Origin: Pezizomycotina sp. ARF18
Lineage: Eukaryota; Ascomycota
Assembly: GCA_002224055.1 (NCBI GenBank)
Contig: AZLU01000148.1
Location: 38,849-102,848, forward strand
Direction: 5' to 3'
DNA: 64,000 bases
Below, piece by piece: positions 24,211 to 35,527 of the stretch. The notes beneath the pieces are model-generated. The model searched no databases. It was not told the DNA's origin and saw only the letters and a list, made by a program, of their open reading frames with translations. The position numbers were made by a program, and so were the translations under genes. Every line of letters begins with the position of its first letter. Position 1 is the first letter of the stretch.

Positions 24211-25629
24211 TCATGTCGGCTTCGTGACTCCGACGCGGAAACGCGTCGAATGTGAAGTAAGACGACATCGAGTCTGCGACGCGCTTACTATAGTCTCCGA
24301 CTTCGATTCTTCATGGTCTTGCGTGGTCGGTTTCGAAGACCGGCCGCTGAATTTTGACGATATCAAGCGTGAGCCTTTTTTTACGTCTAGGAAATCAGGC
24401 CAGATTGCACGGAGGGGTTTTTGAGGCTGGTGCTGATGCTGTTATGATTCCGAGATTGATTTCAGCGTCGTGAAGATCGAGACGTTGAAGGCGACCCATG
24501 TCGGGTCCGAGGACGTTTAGTATAAATGCAATACGCTGATCGAAGGCGGAGCAGATAGAAGTACTGATAGTGAAATCACAGTTAACGCTCTGTCCGTGTA
24601 CCAAAACACGCCGTAAAGAGGTGGCCTTTCAAGTATACTTACATGAATCCCGGCGAAAATATCGCACAAACAGATATCTTTGCCTACTGCTGACCTTCAA
24701 ACTATCAAGTGCGAAACACGTTATTAGCTGGGATTACTAGAAATTCTCAGTCGAAGAACCCATAGAAAATGTTCACCTTTGTACATGATCCACTCGACAA
24801 CAAATTAGCAAATCCGTAAACGTATTCAGGGTCGCCGGAATACTGCAGCGCCTTCCTGTTGACGCAACGGGGCATGGCGCCCGTTTAGCCACCAGCGGTA
24901 TGCACTGAGCAGCATCGCCATGCTGACGAAAAGGCTTGCATTATGTCCATAACTACGAGGACTACACTAGCCGTCGATATGGGGGCGACTGAGAGCCTCA
25001 GGTAGAAGCTGAGGATGGACAGCTTGACGCAGGCGAAGGCGCAGCGGAGGATGACTTGAAGTGATCCCGACGTTTTGTTTTTGCATTCTCCAATGTCAGT
25101 CTAGTTTTGGTAAGTCACATACAAGGGCGAAACAAGTGGAGAGAGAGGATATCTTCTGCGTATGCTTTATTTGTTCGTCCGTAATTCCCATACATGTGCG
25201 TAATATCCGACCGAGGCGACTGCCAAAAAGCATAAATGAGCTTAGCTTATGGAGTTTCTTGAGGGGACCGGGAGACACGGTTTATAGGAACTATACCTCC
25301 AACGATCAATGTCGTCAATACGCAATGGAACATGCCTAAAGCGACCGCGCTCGTCAGTTAACAAATCATCCTGTAAACAATCGTGCTAGAACTTGAAAAA
25401 GCGGGAAGGGCCTTACCATAGCCGCGAGAATCAGCCAGTCATCCATCCCTAGAAACGAGATATCGTATCCTGGTATAACTCAGGACGACGGTAGTGAAGG
25501 CTAGGATCACTATGGACGCACAGACGCGATGGCTTCAGGACCACGAGTTTCGTACTAAGGCGGGCACAAAGAATGAAGAATAACGGTCAATATCAATATT
25601 CCCGTGAATCCCTTCCCCCAACAGAACAT
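24211..25629 (-). CDS. fungal rhodopsin-type 7-TM integral membrane protein
   Basis: Member of the large ascomycete family of seven-helix proteins annotated as rhodopsin domain (Pth11-related), usually plasma-membrane and mostly of unknown ligand. On the minus strand, from the N-terminus: YETRGPEAIAS and TM1 VILAFTTVVLSYTRIRYLV (about 25500); the hallmark LGMDDWLILAAM followed by a GTAAGG donor (about 25420); VGYYAHVWELRTNK (about 25200); FACVKLSILSFYLRL (about 25030); the extracellular motif PRCVNRKALQYS (about 24870); and the late-helix motif DPTWVAFNVSIF, then EINLGIITAS (about 24440-24500). A Ser/Arg-rich cytosolic tail ends GVTKPT at TGA 24211. Several introns (one donor GTATGT near 25125) and multiple single-base breaks. 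The retinal-binding lysine of true opsins is not claimed. Start at 25629 is tentative. Confidence 0.75.
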
Positions 25630-25844
25630 AAATAGATCCCTTTATTGTTTCTTACACGACTATCATCTCTATCACCGTCGTGATCCTCGAGATAGCCCGG
25701 AGGCGAGTTCGGCAGCAGATCCGCTCGTTTTGTGCCCGGACGGCTAAGATTGAGGACGCCGCGGAGGCGGGATGTCGTGTCATACTTCCAAGTTCATCGC
25801 ACGGCCGGTATCGATATCATAAGTGCGGATTAAGTTGTGAAGAA

Positions 25845-25883
<39 letters not shown>

Positions 25884-27790
25884 GCCGGTTTTTCGACGAT
25901 CCAGGAAGATTCCATTCCTTGACCATGAGGACGCTGGAAGGGGAAGGGTGTTTTTATGGAAGCATTCGGATGAATTGAATTTCCTTTGCTTGGGAAATGG
26001 GCAAATAGGTAACAACATCAGGCTCGAAAGAACCATTGCAAGTAATGCCATGGATATTGCCGTTCTCCGGTGTTCTTTCGCGTAAGAAGAACATTTCGTG
26101 ATGCTTCCTTTAGATAATCGGGACTGTGGGGCCGGCGATGCCGCAAACGCCCGGCGCAGTTGGATATCGGGCTATGACGAATGCGCCTGTTCTGATTCTT
26201 AGCCTGAGGAGTGTGTAGCGCTAGTTCGGTTGGTTCGGATCAAACCGAGAGAGAAAATAGGATCTACAGGGCCGAGTCTTTCTGTGATTTGATTGAATTG
26301 AATGCAGAGCGGGTAGCTAGCTATGTAAAATATGTTACTTTTGATGTCCTCGTCTACCCTCTTATCATTCTAGACATCGAGACGCACGTCCGTAGAAAGC
26401 CCCGATCCATATCGAAGACGGAATGAAATAAATTCAAGCCCAAGGGGTTAACTCGTACCTCGATAAGTAAACATGGGGTTGATACTCCGCAAGAGAGCGC
26501 GGTTACGGCGAGCTTACAGAGTTCTGCGAGGCTTCCTCAGCCTCAGCCAGCTGGCATCCTGGCGTTACCCGTCAACAACAACCGGCCACCAGCACGTACG
26601 ATAATTAAGTAATTGGAGGAAAGGGGGACGAGCCCTAAGGCAAAAATAACAATGAGAAAGAAAGTGAGCTCAACCTGCTTGGCCACCGCTCCTCAGTGCA
26701 TTGAATTGCTTAGAGTTTTCTGCGAGTGCCCAAAGTGGAGACTAACACAACACGCATATTCTCGTCGGCTTATCGCACTCATTTTCTGTCGTAAAAGACA
26801 ATAACAATATGAAATCCAATTGCAAATCTGAAGCGAGCTGATCGACTCTTACACTGATCAATAGAATCCAAGTCCTGAGTGCTCTTACTTCATTTTTATT
26901 TTTTTTTTTTTTTTTTTTTTCTTCGATCAGTTCGAGCTAGAGTAATATATTTTCTCACATTCAACTTTAATACAATTAGTTCGTTTAAAACTAGTCTAAC
27001 ATCTTCAGTAGCTTTCGTCTGAAATATCGGTCCAGTAGCGATAACGATAGTTACTATGATCTTAACGAAGGCTGGAGAGGAAATCATCGGCGAACTCTCA
27101 AGACCCTCTTCAGGTGTCCTGGCGGAATATACTCGAGGAACGATACAGTCCAAAAGTGTCTGTTCTTTGATTATACTCATAAGTCAGGCTGCCATCACCC
27201 CTTATTGTGCTGTGGTTCTTGTGGAGGCTGTAGCGATGATATCAACAACAGGTCTATTAATACATAACAGAACTACCTGCCTTTCGCGATTGATTCCTGA
27301 ATATGGATTGCGGAACACGATCAAAAGTTGAAGACTTTCTTTTCTTTATCAATGACTCTAGTACCTTCTTTTTAAGTCCGTCTCACTCATACGATATTGA
27401 GAGGCTAGCGAGTACAGGTTGTCATGTCTCTGGAGACGATTCGAGGATTATATCGGGGCTGGCGGAATACGGGAATTCTTACATACTTTCCCCTTTGCAC
27501 CGCCGCGACATGGGGATGCAAAATTAAAACATCGCCACAATGCGGAACGTAAGGCCACGATGACGGTTTGGAAGCCTACCTCCGAGTCGTATCCTCGTTT
27601 AACATGCTCCTCGGGGAATGGAGTTTCGGAGAGTCATAGATATACCGTGATATTTGACCTTTGAAAAGCTATAAAATAAAAAGCGTACCCAAACCAAAAA
27701 AAAAAAAAAAAAGCATAACCACACATAGCAAACATACCAACGTTACCAGCAAGCACGACTTTCGTTCCCGGCATCAAAAAAAAAAAAAAA
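25630..27790. other. gene-poor stretch with long A/T homopolymers
   Basis: About 2.2 kb with no supported gene. Contains A29 at 25851-25879, T22 at about 26899-26920, and A-runs near 27695-27712 and 27777-27790. The minus frame at 26896-27180 lacks a motif and ends inside the T-run. Confidence 0.4.
25851..25879 (+). repeat. poly-A tract (29 bp)
   Basis: Uninterrupted run of 29 A. No adjoining retroposed gene or target-site duplication was recognised. Confidence 0.9.
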
Positions 27791-28747
27791 ATGAGCAGTT
27801 CCACTTTAGTCCCCGCCGAAGCCTACGGCGACCAATCCCGCTACAACATCTCCTCCGCAAAGCTGATTAAATTCCACCACCGCCTACGCCATCCTACAAG
27901 ATCGCAACTACAGTGTCGTCCGTCGGCGTCAAAGGTACACTCGTGGAGCTACTTCCTACTGATATCCCTTCGTCGAACGGCTTGCTGGAATGGGATACAT
28001 ACGCGAACCAACCGCTCTACGCCGCGCGCTACGAGAACCCGCTCGTTCGCACGAGTCGCGGACTATATACTGGAGGTCGAGCTCAATAGCTATGACGACG
28101 AGGAATACGAGAAGGGGAAATTGGATGTGGACGGGGAGTTATTAATGGGCTTCTGCGCGAAAGATAACACGTGCATAGACTCTATGCGTTCCGCGGCTGC
28201 CGGAGGCGTTGATCCGCGACTGCACGGTGCGTCGGAGGATAGGGTTAAGGTAGGCGGAGTATACTCGTTAATATCACGACTGGAGAGGCATTCGCCGACG
28301 GCGTAAAGGTGCCGACTCAACGGCCGCTGCCCCGGGATGCAAGGAACGTTGGCGTGGGTATTACATTCGCGTTCAACGCCGAGGACATTCCCCCGGAGGA
28401 AGAGAAGGAAAGAAGAATGTGCTTAAAAGATGGGTGGATAAACACACCACGCCGCCAGTACCTCAAGCCTCCCCAGAAGATTTACGACCCGTACCCATCG
28501 CTGTTTTTGTAGCCGTGGATGGGGAATGTATCGGCGTTGATATTAGTAATGTGAATATGGTTGGGTTGGGGTTTGACGGGACAAGGACGCGTTTCCCGCG
28601 TTGGTGGTTAGGGGCAGTGGGGTGGATGCGAAGTTGAAGTTCGAGAGTGCGTGGATTGGACTGGAGCCGGAGGAAGTGAGGATGCGAGGGCCAAGGGATT
28701 GGGGAACAGGGCGAAGCCGGGGTTTAAGGAGCCGACGTGGCCGTTAG
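27791..28747 (+). CDS. hypothetical protein (frame-broken)
   Basis: The ATG at 27791 follows an A-rich leader typical of fungal starts and opens MSSSTLVPAEAYGDQSRYNI. Successive frames then give VSSVGVKGTLVELLPTDIPS, YILEVELNSYDDEEYEKGKL, GKLDVDGELLMGF, FADGVKVPTQRPLPRDARNV, GVGITFAFNAEDIPPEEE, VLKRWVDKHTTPPVPQASPE, VFVAVDGECIGVDISNVNMV and finally AKLKFESAWIGLEPEEVRM to a stop at 28745-28747. At least five single-base frame changes; nominal length about 318 aa. Codon use and even spacing of the open segments support a real gene. No signal peptide, TM segment or recognised domain; probably a soluble, acidic protein. No neighbour helps to define its role. Confidence 0.6.
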
Positions 28748-29131
28748 GAGTAGTGATGCGTTTGGGTGGTGGGCGATGGGGTAGAGCTGTGTAACTGGAC
28801 GACCGCCACCACGATCGCGATCGCGATAATGAGTTCAATACATAGCCAGCGGACAAAAATCATCACGGAAGGGACGAAGATAGCACTACAGTGACATCTA
28901 ACATGAAAGAAACCACATGTTTGAATTCAATTGAAAACTTTTTTTTTGTTTGTTGATATTCTTTTCGTAGTACAGCAATAGAATCACCCTTATGTCATTA
29001 ACAGCCGTGCCAACAAAACAGCTAGCAGTAGTGAACAAACCGCCCGTTTATGTTTTCGTTTGACGATTTGTATCACCGCAGATCCTTCTTCTCCACTATC
29101 ATTTAATAAATCTCGTATAGTAGTTTCCTTT
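28748..29131. other. intergenic, convergent 3' region
   Basis: Between two convergent genes, AT-rich in its second half. Nothing else is seen. Confidence 0.5.
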
Positions 29132-29685
29132 TTAGTTTCCAACCGCCTTGATCAAATCCGCCAGCGCCTCCTGCCTCTTGAACCTGGCATCCTCGATGAC
29201 GTCAGCGCCCGCGTCGCTGGAGAAGTTAGCGGTCCAGAGGACGAAAGTCTGGCCGGCGCTGGGGCCCGCGGTGACCTCAAAGAGGCGGATGGTGGACAGG
29301 ACGCTGGTGTACGAGATGGACGGCTGGGCGCTGATGACGGAGTAGGTGATAAAGTGTTTGATGGCCTACAACATTTATCCCCAGTGCGATACGATCAGCA
29401 AACGCTTACTTCAGCCAAGGGATGTTGGGGGTAGGTGAGGTGACGTACGGAATGCTCCTCCTGCTTGACCTGGAACTCGGTCCCGTCCTTGAACTTCCAG
29501 CTGTAGATGTCGGTTTCGGGGGAGGTCCCCTCGCTATCCTTGACGGCGGAGCTTTCGGTGATGGCGGACCACCACTTGCTGAAGTCGCCGAGCTTGATGA
29601 GGTGCCAGACCTTGCTCAGCGGGGCAGGGACGACGGCGGACTCGCTGACGGAGGTGGAGGTCGGGATCTGCTGGACGTCGGACAT
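29132..29685 (-). CDS. SRPBCC (START/Bet v1-like) family protein
   Basis: Intact two-exon gene of 169 aa. Exon 1 is 29410-29685 (92 codons from the ATG), the intron 29366-29409 is 44 bp (GTAAGC...TAG), and exon 2 is 29132-29365, ending KAVGN and TAA. The sequence matches the SRPBCC fold of polyketide cyclase/dehydrase-like proteins: an early strand SESAVVPAPLSKVWHLIKLG, then DFSKWWSAITES, the strand EFQVKQEEHSVRHLTY, and late strands ITYSVISAQPSISYTSVL and FEVTAGPSAGQTFVLWTANF before a C-terminal helix. Such proteins bind small hydrophobic ligands in a deep cavity, and ligands are usually unknown. Soluble, no signal peptide. It needs no frame correction, unlike almost every neighbour. Confidence 0.85.
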
Positions 29686-30507
29686 TTTGGCGATTCTTGA
29701 ATGATGTTTTGATAAGTGTTGATATGAGAGATGATATAGGATGTGGATCGTAGTTCAATTGATGCTTGTCGTTGTAGATAATGGTGACGTTTGATGATGT
29801 ACTTTGTTAAAAAGGAAGAAAGAGTACAGAGGGTGGGTTTTTATAGTGGGGGTAATTTCTTTCTCCTAAGCATGTCATTTTCCGCTTTGTTTGCGCGTAA
29901 CTACTCAAGTAGCAGTGCGGGGTGAGCTGAAAACAAACACAAGGCACCAACAACAAAGCGGCGCTAATAACCATAGTAACTTCCAGTACCTTCGGTAACG
30001 GGGCCGGCTATTTGCACGAGGGATGCGAAAGCAGCATATCAACACTGCCATCCGCCTTCGTCATTCCGACATCGTGATGGAGTGGTTCTATGAAGTTATG
30101 ATGATGGCTATGTTTAAATGCTACACTGAACCTACCTTGTGCTCATTACGATCTTGCTGATCATGGCCATCCTAATGAAAACATATTTTACAATAAAACT
30201 GTATACGTAAAAAGGGGCTGTGATCAGGTGATATCACCGGCTATTTCTAGCAATGTCATCGACGAGAATGTACGATTTCTACGTCTGAACAAAGTGCTCC
30301 TCGTTATAAGAAATATATTCAAAATCTAGCTAGTATACAATGAATGAATCTTGGAACAATGTTAAGGTACAAAGAGTAATATAAAATCTATGCAATTGAA
30401 AATATTGAGACTGCCTATCGACGCTAATGCCTTTGTTAGTCATGGTGAAGGACGACCTAGAATTGCGTGTAGCATACACAAATCCGTCATGGAGGCTTTT
30501 GCTTCGT
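29686..30507. other. intergenic, upstream of the SRPBCC gene
   Basis: Promoter region of the SRPBCC gene and downstream region of the next one. A pyrimidine-poor GT-rich stretch lies at about 29800-29860. No gene is supported. Confidence 0.45.
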
Positions 30508-31080
30508 TTAAGCACGCTCAATCTTATCCTGACCAACAAGGTAAGTCCAAGTGTTCTCGTCCCTCTTGATCAGCCTGAAGGTCTTCGTGATGATGCTGGT
30601 GACGATCTTGTTCTTCATCAGCTTCTGCAGCGTAGGGTACTCGGTGGTCATCCAGACGGCGTTCTTGCCGCGGACGGATCCCAGTTGTCGGGGAGCACGA
30701 CGGTGACGTCGCCGGTGCTGACCTTGGCGAGCGCCTCGCTGCTCCTGATGTCGTACTCCCTCTCTGCGGCTGCGGGAGCCATGACGGCCTTGGGATCTTC
30801 TGCCAGTAGCTGCTGTCGTAGCCCTTGTTGTTGCGGGCCCAAACGTCGGCGAGGATGACGTACTTTCCGGGTTGTTTTTCTGGAGCTCCCTGGCGCCGTT
30901 GAAGGTGCCGCCGCTGTAGAAGAGCGCGCCGTTCCTGGGGACGAGTCCGCTGAAGGCCTTTTCGAGCTCGGCGACGGTCGGCATGGTGACTTGTGCTCCG
31001 GCAGGCTGGACAGGGGTGGGTGCTGCGAAAGCGGTGCTCACGAGGGAGGCGGCGACGGCGACGATGTTGAAGAAACGCAT
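30508..31080 (-). CDS. small secreted protein, conserved fungal type, function unknown
   Basis: The ATG at 31080 starts a clear signal peptide (MRFFNIVAVAASLVSTAFA, predicted cleavage near AFA-AP). Mature-part landmarks: NGALFYSGGTFNGARELQ (about residues 50-67), VTVVLPDNWDPS, NAVWMTTEYPTLQKL and a C-terminus TWTYLVGQDKIERA ending at 30508. The middle third reads in two shifted frames (for example RSSEALAKVSTGDVTVVLP at about 30690-30750), so two or three single-base errors are present. Nominal length about 190 aa. A family of secreted fungal proteins with an F-[WY]-SG element early and a V-W-x-x-x-E-x-P-x-L element late is known to me from genome surveys without an established activity. Very few cysteines, so it is not a classic cysteine-rich effector. 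A role in host or substrate interaction is only inference. Confidence 0.7.
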   Translation of the reverse strand: MRFFNIVAVAASLVSTAFAAPTPVQPAGAQVTMPTVAELEKAFSGLVPRNGALFYSGGTFNGARELQKNNPESTSSSPTFGPATTRATTAATGRRSQGRHGSRSRREGVRHQEQRGARQGQHRRRHRRAPRQLGSVRGKNAVWMTTEYPTLQKLMKNKIVTSIITKTFRLIKRDENTWTYLVGQDKIERA

Positions 31081-32716
31081 TTTGATAGGCCTTTTTCAGG
31101 GAAAGGAATTGACAGGAAGATTGGTTTTAAAGGAGTGACTATTTGCCAAAAAGAGTGTGCTTTGTAGTAAATGAATGTGTAGTTATCTGAGCTGAATGAA
31201 TGACTTTGCTGAGGAATGGAATGAACGATGATGATGTTGAGAAAAAGAAGTGGAAGACAATGCGGTCTGGAGAGATATTTATAATGATGTTCTCGAGGTG
31301 GATGCCTCTCAATCATTAACTAGAGCAGATATCTCCATCGTAGGAGTCTAGGATCTTTCACTGAAAGCAAGATATCAGGTTACCTCATTTGCAAGCTTCA
31401 TGTCGCTAAGTCTCGAGATTCACCCCTCGCGAACGTAATTACAATCAGGTCATAGCTCTGGCCGATATTATGCTTTGGATATCATATTAGCACTGGGTAT
31501 GTTGAAGAGGAGCTGATGCTGGTCCTGCCAATGCTTGACGATGCAGAATTTTCCATCGGGCGGTGCCAAATAGCTAGAATTGAATATCGCGACGAGGCAC
31601 TTTGACAGCGGCGTCAGAAGTTCTCCCAGGATCCCTCTCCGCGGCCTGTCATGAAACGATAAAGCCTAAGAAGCGCCATGGCCTCAACCTCAGAAAGTAC
31701 CCGCTATCGTTGGGGGTATTTGTTGATCGGATTTCTCCAAGGACCAAATGCGAATATTAATTTCCTATTAAATTTGCCCAGGCTAGATCTAAACCCTCGC
31801 TTAGTTCCCATGCAACTCCAAGAATAGAGGATCATGAAGCAGAATCACCGGGGTGCTAGAGATTTGACGATGAGAGATATATGCCATCATGGGTACTCAG
31901 GACTTATCGTAGTATATTGCATCCTTCCATCAAGAGCTCTAGAGGAAATAATGTTCCGGTTCAGATCCAGCGATCTATTCATCTCCTGGACGAAATTGAT
32001 ATCCTAAGGACGGTAGGAATGCGCAGTTCAGGGTTGGATAGAATGATATCGGGAACGGCAGATTCGAGACATTGGGTCTGAGCATGTCGCAAAAATGGGC
32101 AATGATCCCATTAATCAATCTTGACAGTTGACAGCTTCTGGAGCAAGCTCCGAAGGCTCCAGTCCCGGAAACGACCCGGCTTGGTACAAACCGTTACTCG
32201 GATTTCGCATTTCGGAAGGGTGATCCGAACACGAACCCCATAGGTGTTAACGCATTGAATGCGATGTCGAGTTCATAAGGCAATTTAATTGCTTGGGTGC
32301 CCGATTTCAGGTGACCAGTATCTGAAAATCGCCGCTGGCGTACCGCGTCTCTCAGAGGCCTAGCAGGCTGCAATTCTCAGCACTCTTTTCTTCAGCCTGG
32401 GCTGAGCTAAGCTAAGAATTTGAGCACTTTTTTATTCCAAGATTTTCGGAATATTTTCTGGAATGATCCCTTATTACTAGAAATTGTTAAGATTTCATTT
32501 CTATAGCCTCATGCCGTGCCAGGGTCCTGGTTCGAGATCGAGGGGAGCCTTGCCGATGACTACTGTTACGATATACCTACAGCATACTTTCAAATAAAAA
32601 CATGCCGGTCGCCAGAGCTCTCCTCCATCAACATAGCATTTATCATTCCGTTAATCGATAGTGCTTCATTTTTATCTACGCATTAGAACAAAGAAAAAAA
32701 AAAAACCCCCAGAAAC
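31081..32716. other. intergenic
   Basis: About 1.6 kb with no supported gene. It contains the divergent promoters of the secreted-protein gene and the ankyrin gene, and an A-run with following C-run (32693-32710) just before the ankyrin ATG. Confidence 0.45.
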
Positions 32717-33629
32717 ATGACAATTTCTGAACTGCAACAGGCCGTTAACCCCCTCATTGCCGCAGCGCGATCTAACGACGTCCAAGTCCTACGGACACTA
32801 CTAACCGCAACCTCGTCGCTGCCGAACGAAGTCGTCACAGCCGCTGCGGAGAAAGGGAACGTCCAAGCTGTCGACTTTCTCCTCCCCTACTATACTCAAA
32901 CGCCATCCTCTGCCGACGTACTATACGACATCCCATCCGCCGCCATTACGTACCGTCACTTCCCCTTGCTAAAGCACATGGTAGACAACCACGGCGCGAA
33001 GATACACAGCGACGACGCCCGGTATCCAGCGCCATCGCCAACGGAGACATGGATATAATCCGCTTCATGGCCTCCGCGGCTTCGACGTCAACGGGTTCTA
33101 CACGTCGCACTTCGGCGGTTGCCTGGACCAGGCCATTCGCAAGAATAACGTCGGGCTCGTGAAGTTCCTCTTGGAAGATCTGAAAGCAGACCCGAACATC
33201 GGAAGAAACTTCGTGGGCATAATACGCCGCTGCGCACGGCGGCACAGTACGACGACACCGAAGGGTTACAGATGCTGAAGTTGCTGTTTGATCACGGGGC
33301 CAAGTTGGAGAACTGCGATGCGTTACATGATGCTGTTTATGGCGTCGGAAGGAGGCGGTGAAGCTGTTGTTGGAGAAGGGGGCGGATGTTAACCAGGTCG
33401 TTGAGGATGCGAGTAATGAAGCGCCGCTTATGGCTGCCGCGAGAGCTTTCGGGCATGTTCCGAGGGAGACTTCGAGTGAGATACTGAAGGCGTTGCTTCA
33501 GAAAGGAGCGGATGTCGGGGCAAACAAAGGGCGGGCCGCTTGGAGGGCAAGACGGCGGTAGATGTGGCTAGGGAGGAAGGCTACACCGACGCAGTGGACC
33601 TGCTTGAAAGCAGCCGATCCGGCAGATAA
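32717..33629 (+). CDS. ankyrin-repeat protein (frame-broken)
   Basis: The ATG at 32717 opens ISELQQAVNPLIAAARSNDV. Ankyrin units follow: VVTAAAEKGNVQAVDFLLPY, then after a shift LDQAIRKNNVGLVKFLLEDL with ADPNIG, TPLRTAAQYDDTEGLQMLKL with LFDHGAKLE, VKLLLEKGADVNQVVEDAS, ILKALLQKGADVG, and finally KTAVDVAREEGYTDAVDLLE with the stop at 33627-33629. The K-G-A-D-V and T-P-L-x-x-A signatures define 33-residue ankyrin repeats, about six to seven units in about 304 codons. At least four single-base breaks. Intracellular protein-protein interaction role (family knowledge). No NACHT, F-box or other partner domain is visible within this gene. Confidence 0.85.
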
Positions 33630-34045
33630 GCATGACAATATGAGAACTTGAAAGATTAGACGAACGAGACCGAAATCAAAGAACCACAGCGATTTATATT
33701 ATGGTTCGATAGAGTGATCATGGTACGTAAAAAGCGAATGGAAGCTGTGTATTTATAATCCACTGTTCCCTTACGTTATGCAAAATCCATCCAGAATGTA
33801 ATATAATCGCGACTCACCAAGCCATTGATTCTAGGTCGCGACATAGCAGTAAACCGTATTATACACAGTCGAGTATCTTTGAGTATTCTAAACATGTTAT
33901 GTTTACAGGTTTATCTTACTTTCGTACATGATACAATTGCATATTGAAACCGCTCCAGAAATCAATGTATATGCAAACTAGTGTACAGTCTCGAAAAGAA
34001 CCAACTCCGACGGCTAACAGTTATGAGCGTGCTTTCCATGAAACC
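33630..34045. other. intergenic, AT-rich
   Basis: No gene is supported. This is the 3' flank of the ankyrin gene and of the protease fragment. Confidence 0.45.
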
Positions 34046-34490
34046 TCAGTGCTTGCGGGCATCTCTTTTCCCTACCAGTGCTGGTTTCCCCATTCGTACT
34101 CGCGGTTGGCTTCGAGTTGCTCGAGGACGAGGACCAGGACGTCGGTGGGGCACACACGCACCAGCGACGAGATTATATGCAATCCTGTCAGTACTGTTCT
34201 GAGAATCCTTCACGCCGCTAGTCACCGCGCATTTCAACAGGTTATTCATCGCATCCGTGCTGTTACCGCCGAAAGCGCTCCAAACGTACGCAGCCAAGCC
34301 CGCGACGTGCGGGCATGCTATGCTCGTTCCGCTCATAACAGCCGTAGAGTTGGGTGCCCCGATGTAAGTGCTCTTAATCAACACACCGGCGTGAAGATAT
34401 CCACGAGAGGCCCAATTGGAAAATCAGCGCGGGTGTCGGTACTGTCAGAGGCGCCGTGAATATGCTAGGCTCGGACGCGGGAGGTTTCGC
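34046..34490 (-). pseudogene. subtilisin-like (S8) protease, C-terminal fragment
   Basis: Minus-strand pieces match only the last part of a proteinase-K-type subtilase: PASEPSIFT and GPLVDIFTP in shifted frames (about 34400-34480), then STYIGAPNSTAVMSGTSIAC with PHVAGLAAYVWS, which contains the catalytic serine motif G-T-S-x-A-x-P-H-V-A-G. The tail NNLLKCAVTSGVKD resembles family C-termini, and translation ends at 34046. About 145 codons remain of the usual 380-400. The Asp and His catalytic regions and the propeptide are not found upstream to 35.2 kb, where sequence turns AT-rich. Loss of two thirds of the gene cannot be explained by base-calling indels, so I read this as a true relic or a truncated copy. 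Confidence 0.7.
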
Positions 34491-35527
34491 GCTAGCAGTA
34501 GTTTTATCATTAATATTACTATAAAAATATACGCTTCAGATGAAGCAGGTTATCTTTGTTTTGAGACTATACAGTACTAGATTGCTCCTTAGTTGTCGTG
34601 CTCGATATAACAATTGTTAGTTACACCGCCTACGTTCGTGCACTTGCATTATCCACTTTTCCTACCGTAGGCCTCTTCTAATAACTACCTCTTGGACTAC
34701 TAAGAGCAAACCACTCTGGGAATTTTGAAAGGGCGCCGCATGCAGGGAGTTGGATGAAGAGGGAAGAGATATCATGATCGAATGAAATCCAGACGTCGAC
34801 AGAGCTCTTTCTTGTTTTGGGCGACTTTTAGTGTCCATTGGTACGCTACTCAAAGGAAGCGGATCGGCTCTTCTCGACGCTTTGAACATAATATATGAAT
34901 TTTGTGCCTGCAGGTTTCATCCGATGTCTAAACACTCGGTGCTCGCCTCTAAACCCCTTCTCGAACGTCACATTTAGTATTCTCTCTGTAGTCTCAAGCT
35001 TGTCTATATCCAGTCCTGACGGAAACCGTTAATCGGATATTTCCCCGCACATTGTGGTGAATGGAACGCATCTTGCTACAGAAGACACATGCAACGGTGC
35101 TAGATGGCTGAACTCTCCATATCCATGTCATTGCTGTGGTGGTTCTATAGGTATCAATAGGCGAAGTCGTGAAACCATATCCAACTTGAGTTCGACCGTC
35201 TGTCATACCTGCGTCCGGTCCGAGCCGCGCCGGACAGGAATATAGAACTCTTCACGACACCAGAGTCCTTATAGAGACGATCTACATTCCTCTATATCAC
35301 GCGATCGATGTCTTATATTCAAATATTGACTTCACTGGCCGATAGAGTAACTTGGCAAGAAGGATTGTTACGAGATTTCGTGTTGGTCGAAAGAAATGCG
35401 TGAAGATTTGTAAGGTTTCGTATCGGCTCTCGGCCGTATAAGATGGCGTCATTTCTCGGTCTGGGGGATCTTAAATCGCCGCGCGGCTTTTTTCGGGATA
35501 AATAATAGCTAGAATCTCCAACAATCA
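34491..35527. other. intergenic, AT-rich
   Basis: No supported gene. Searched for the missing subtilase catalytic Asp and His regions without a convincing match. Confidence 0.4.

Noticed and set aside
26896-27180. 94-codon minus-strand ORF ending in poly-Lys
   Set aside because: The C-terminus is a translated T22 tract; no motif or start context.
34994-35206. Possible catalytic His region of the missing subtilisin N-terminal part
   Set aside because: The N-D-M-D context is suggestive, but GHGTH is absent and would need several substitutions, not just an indel.
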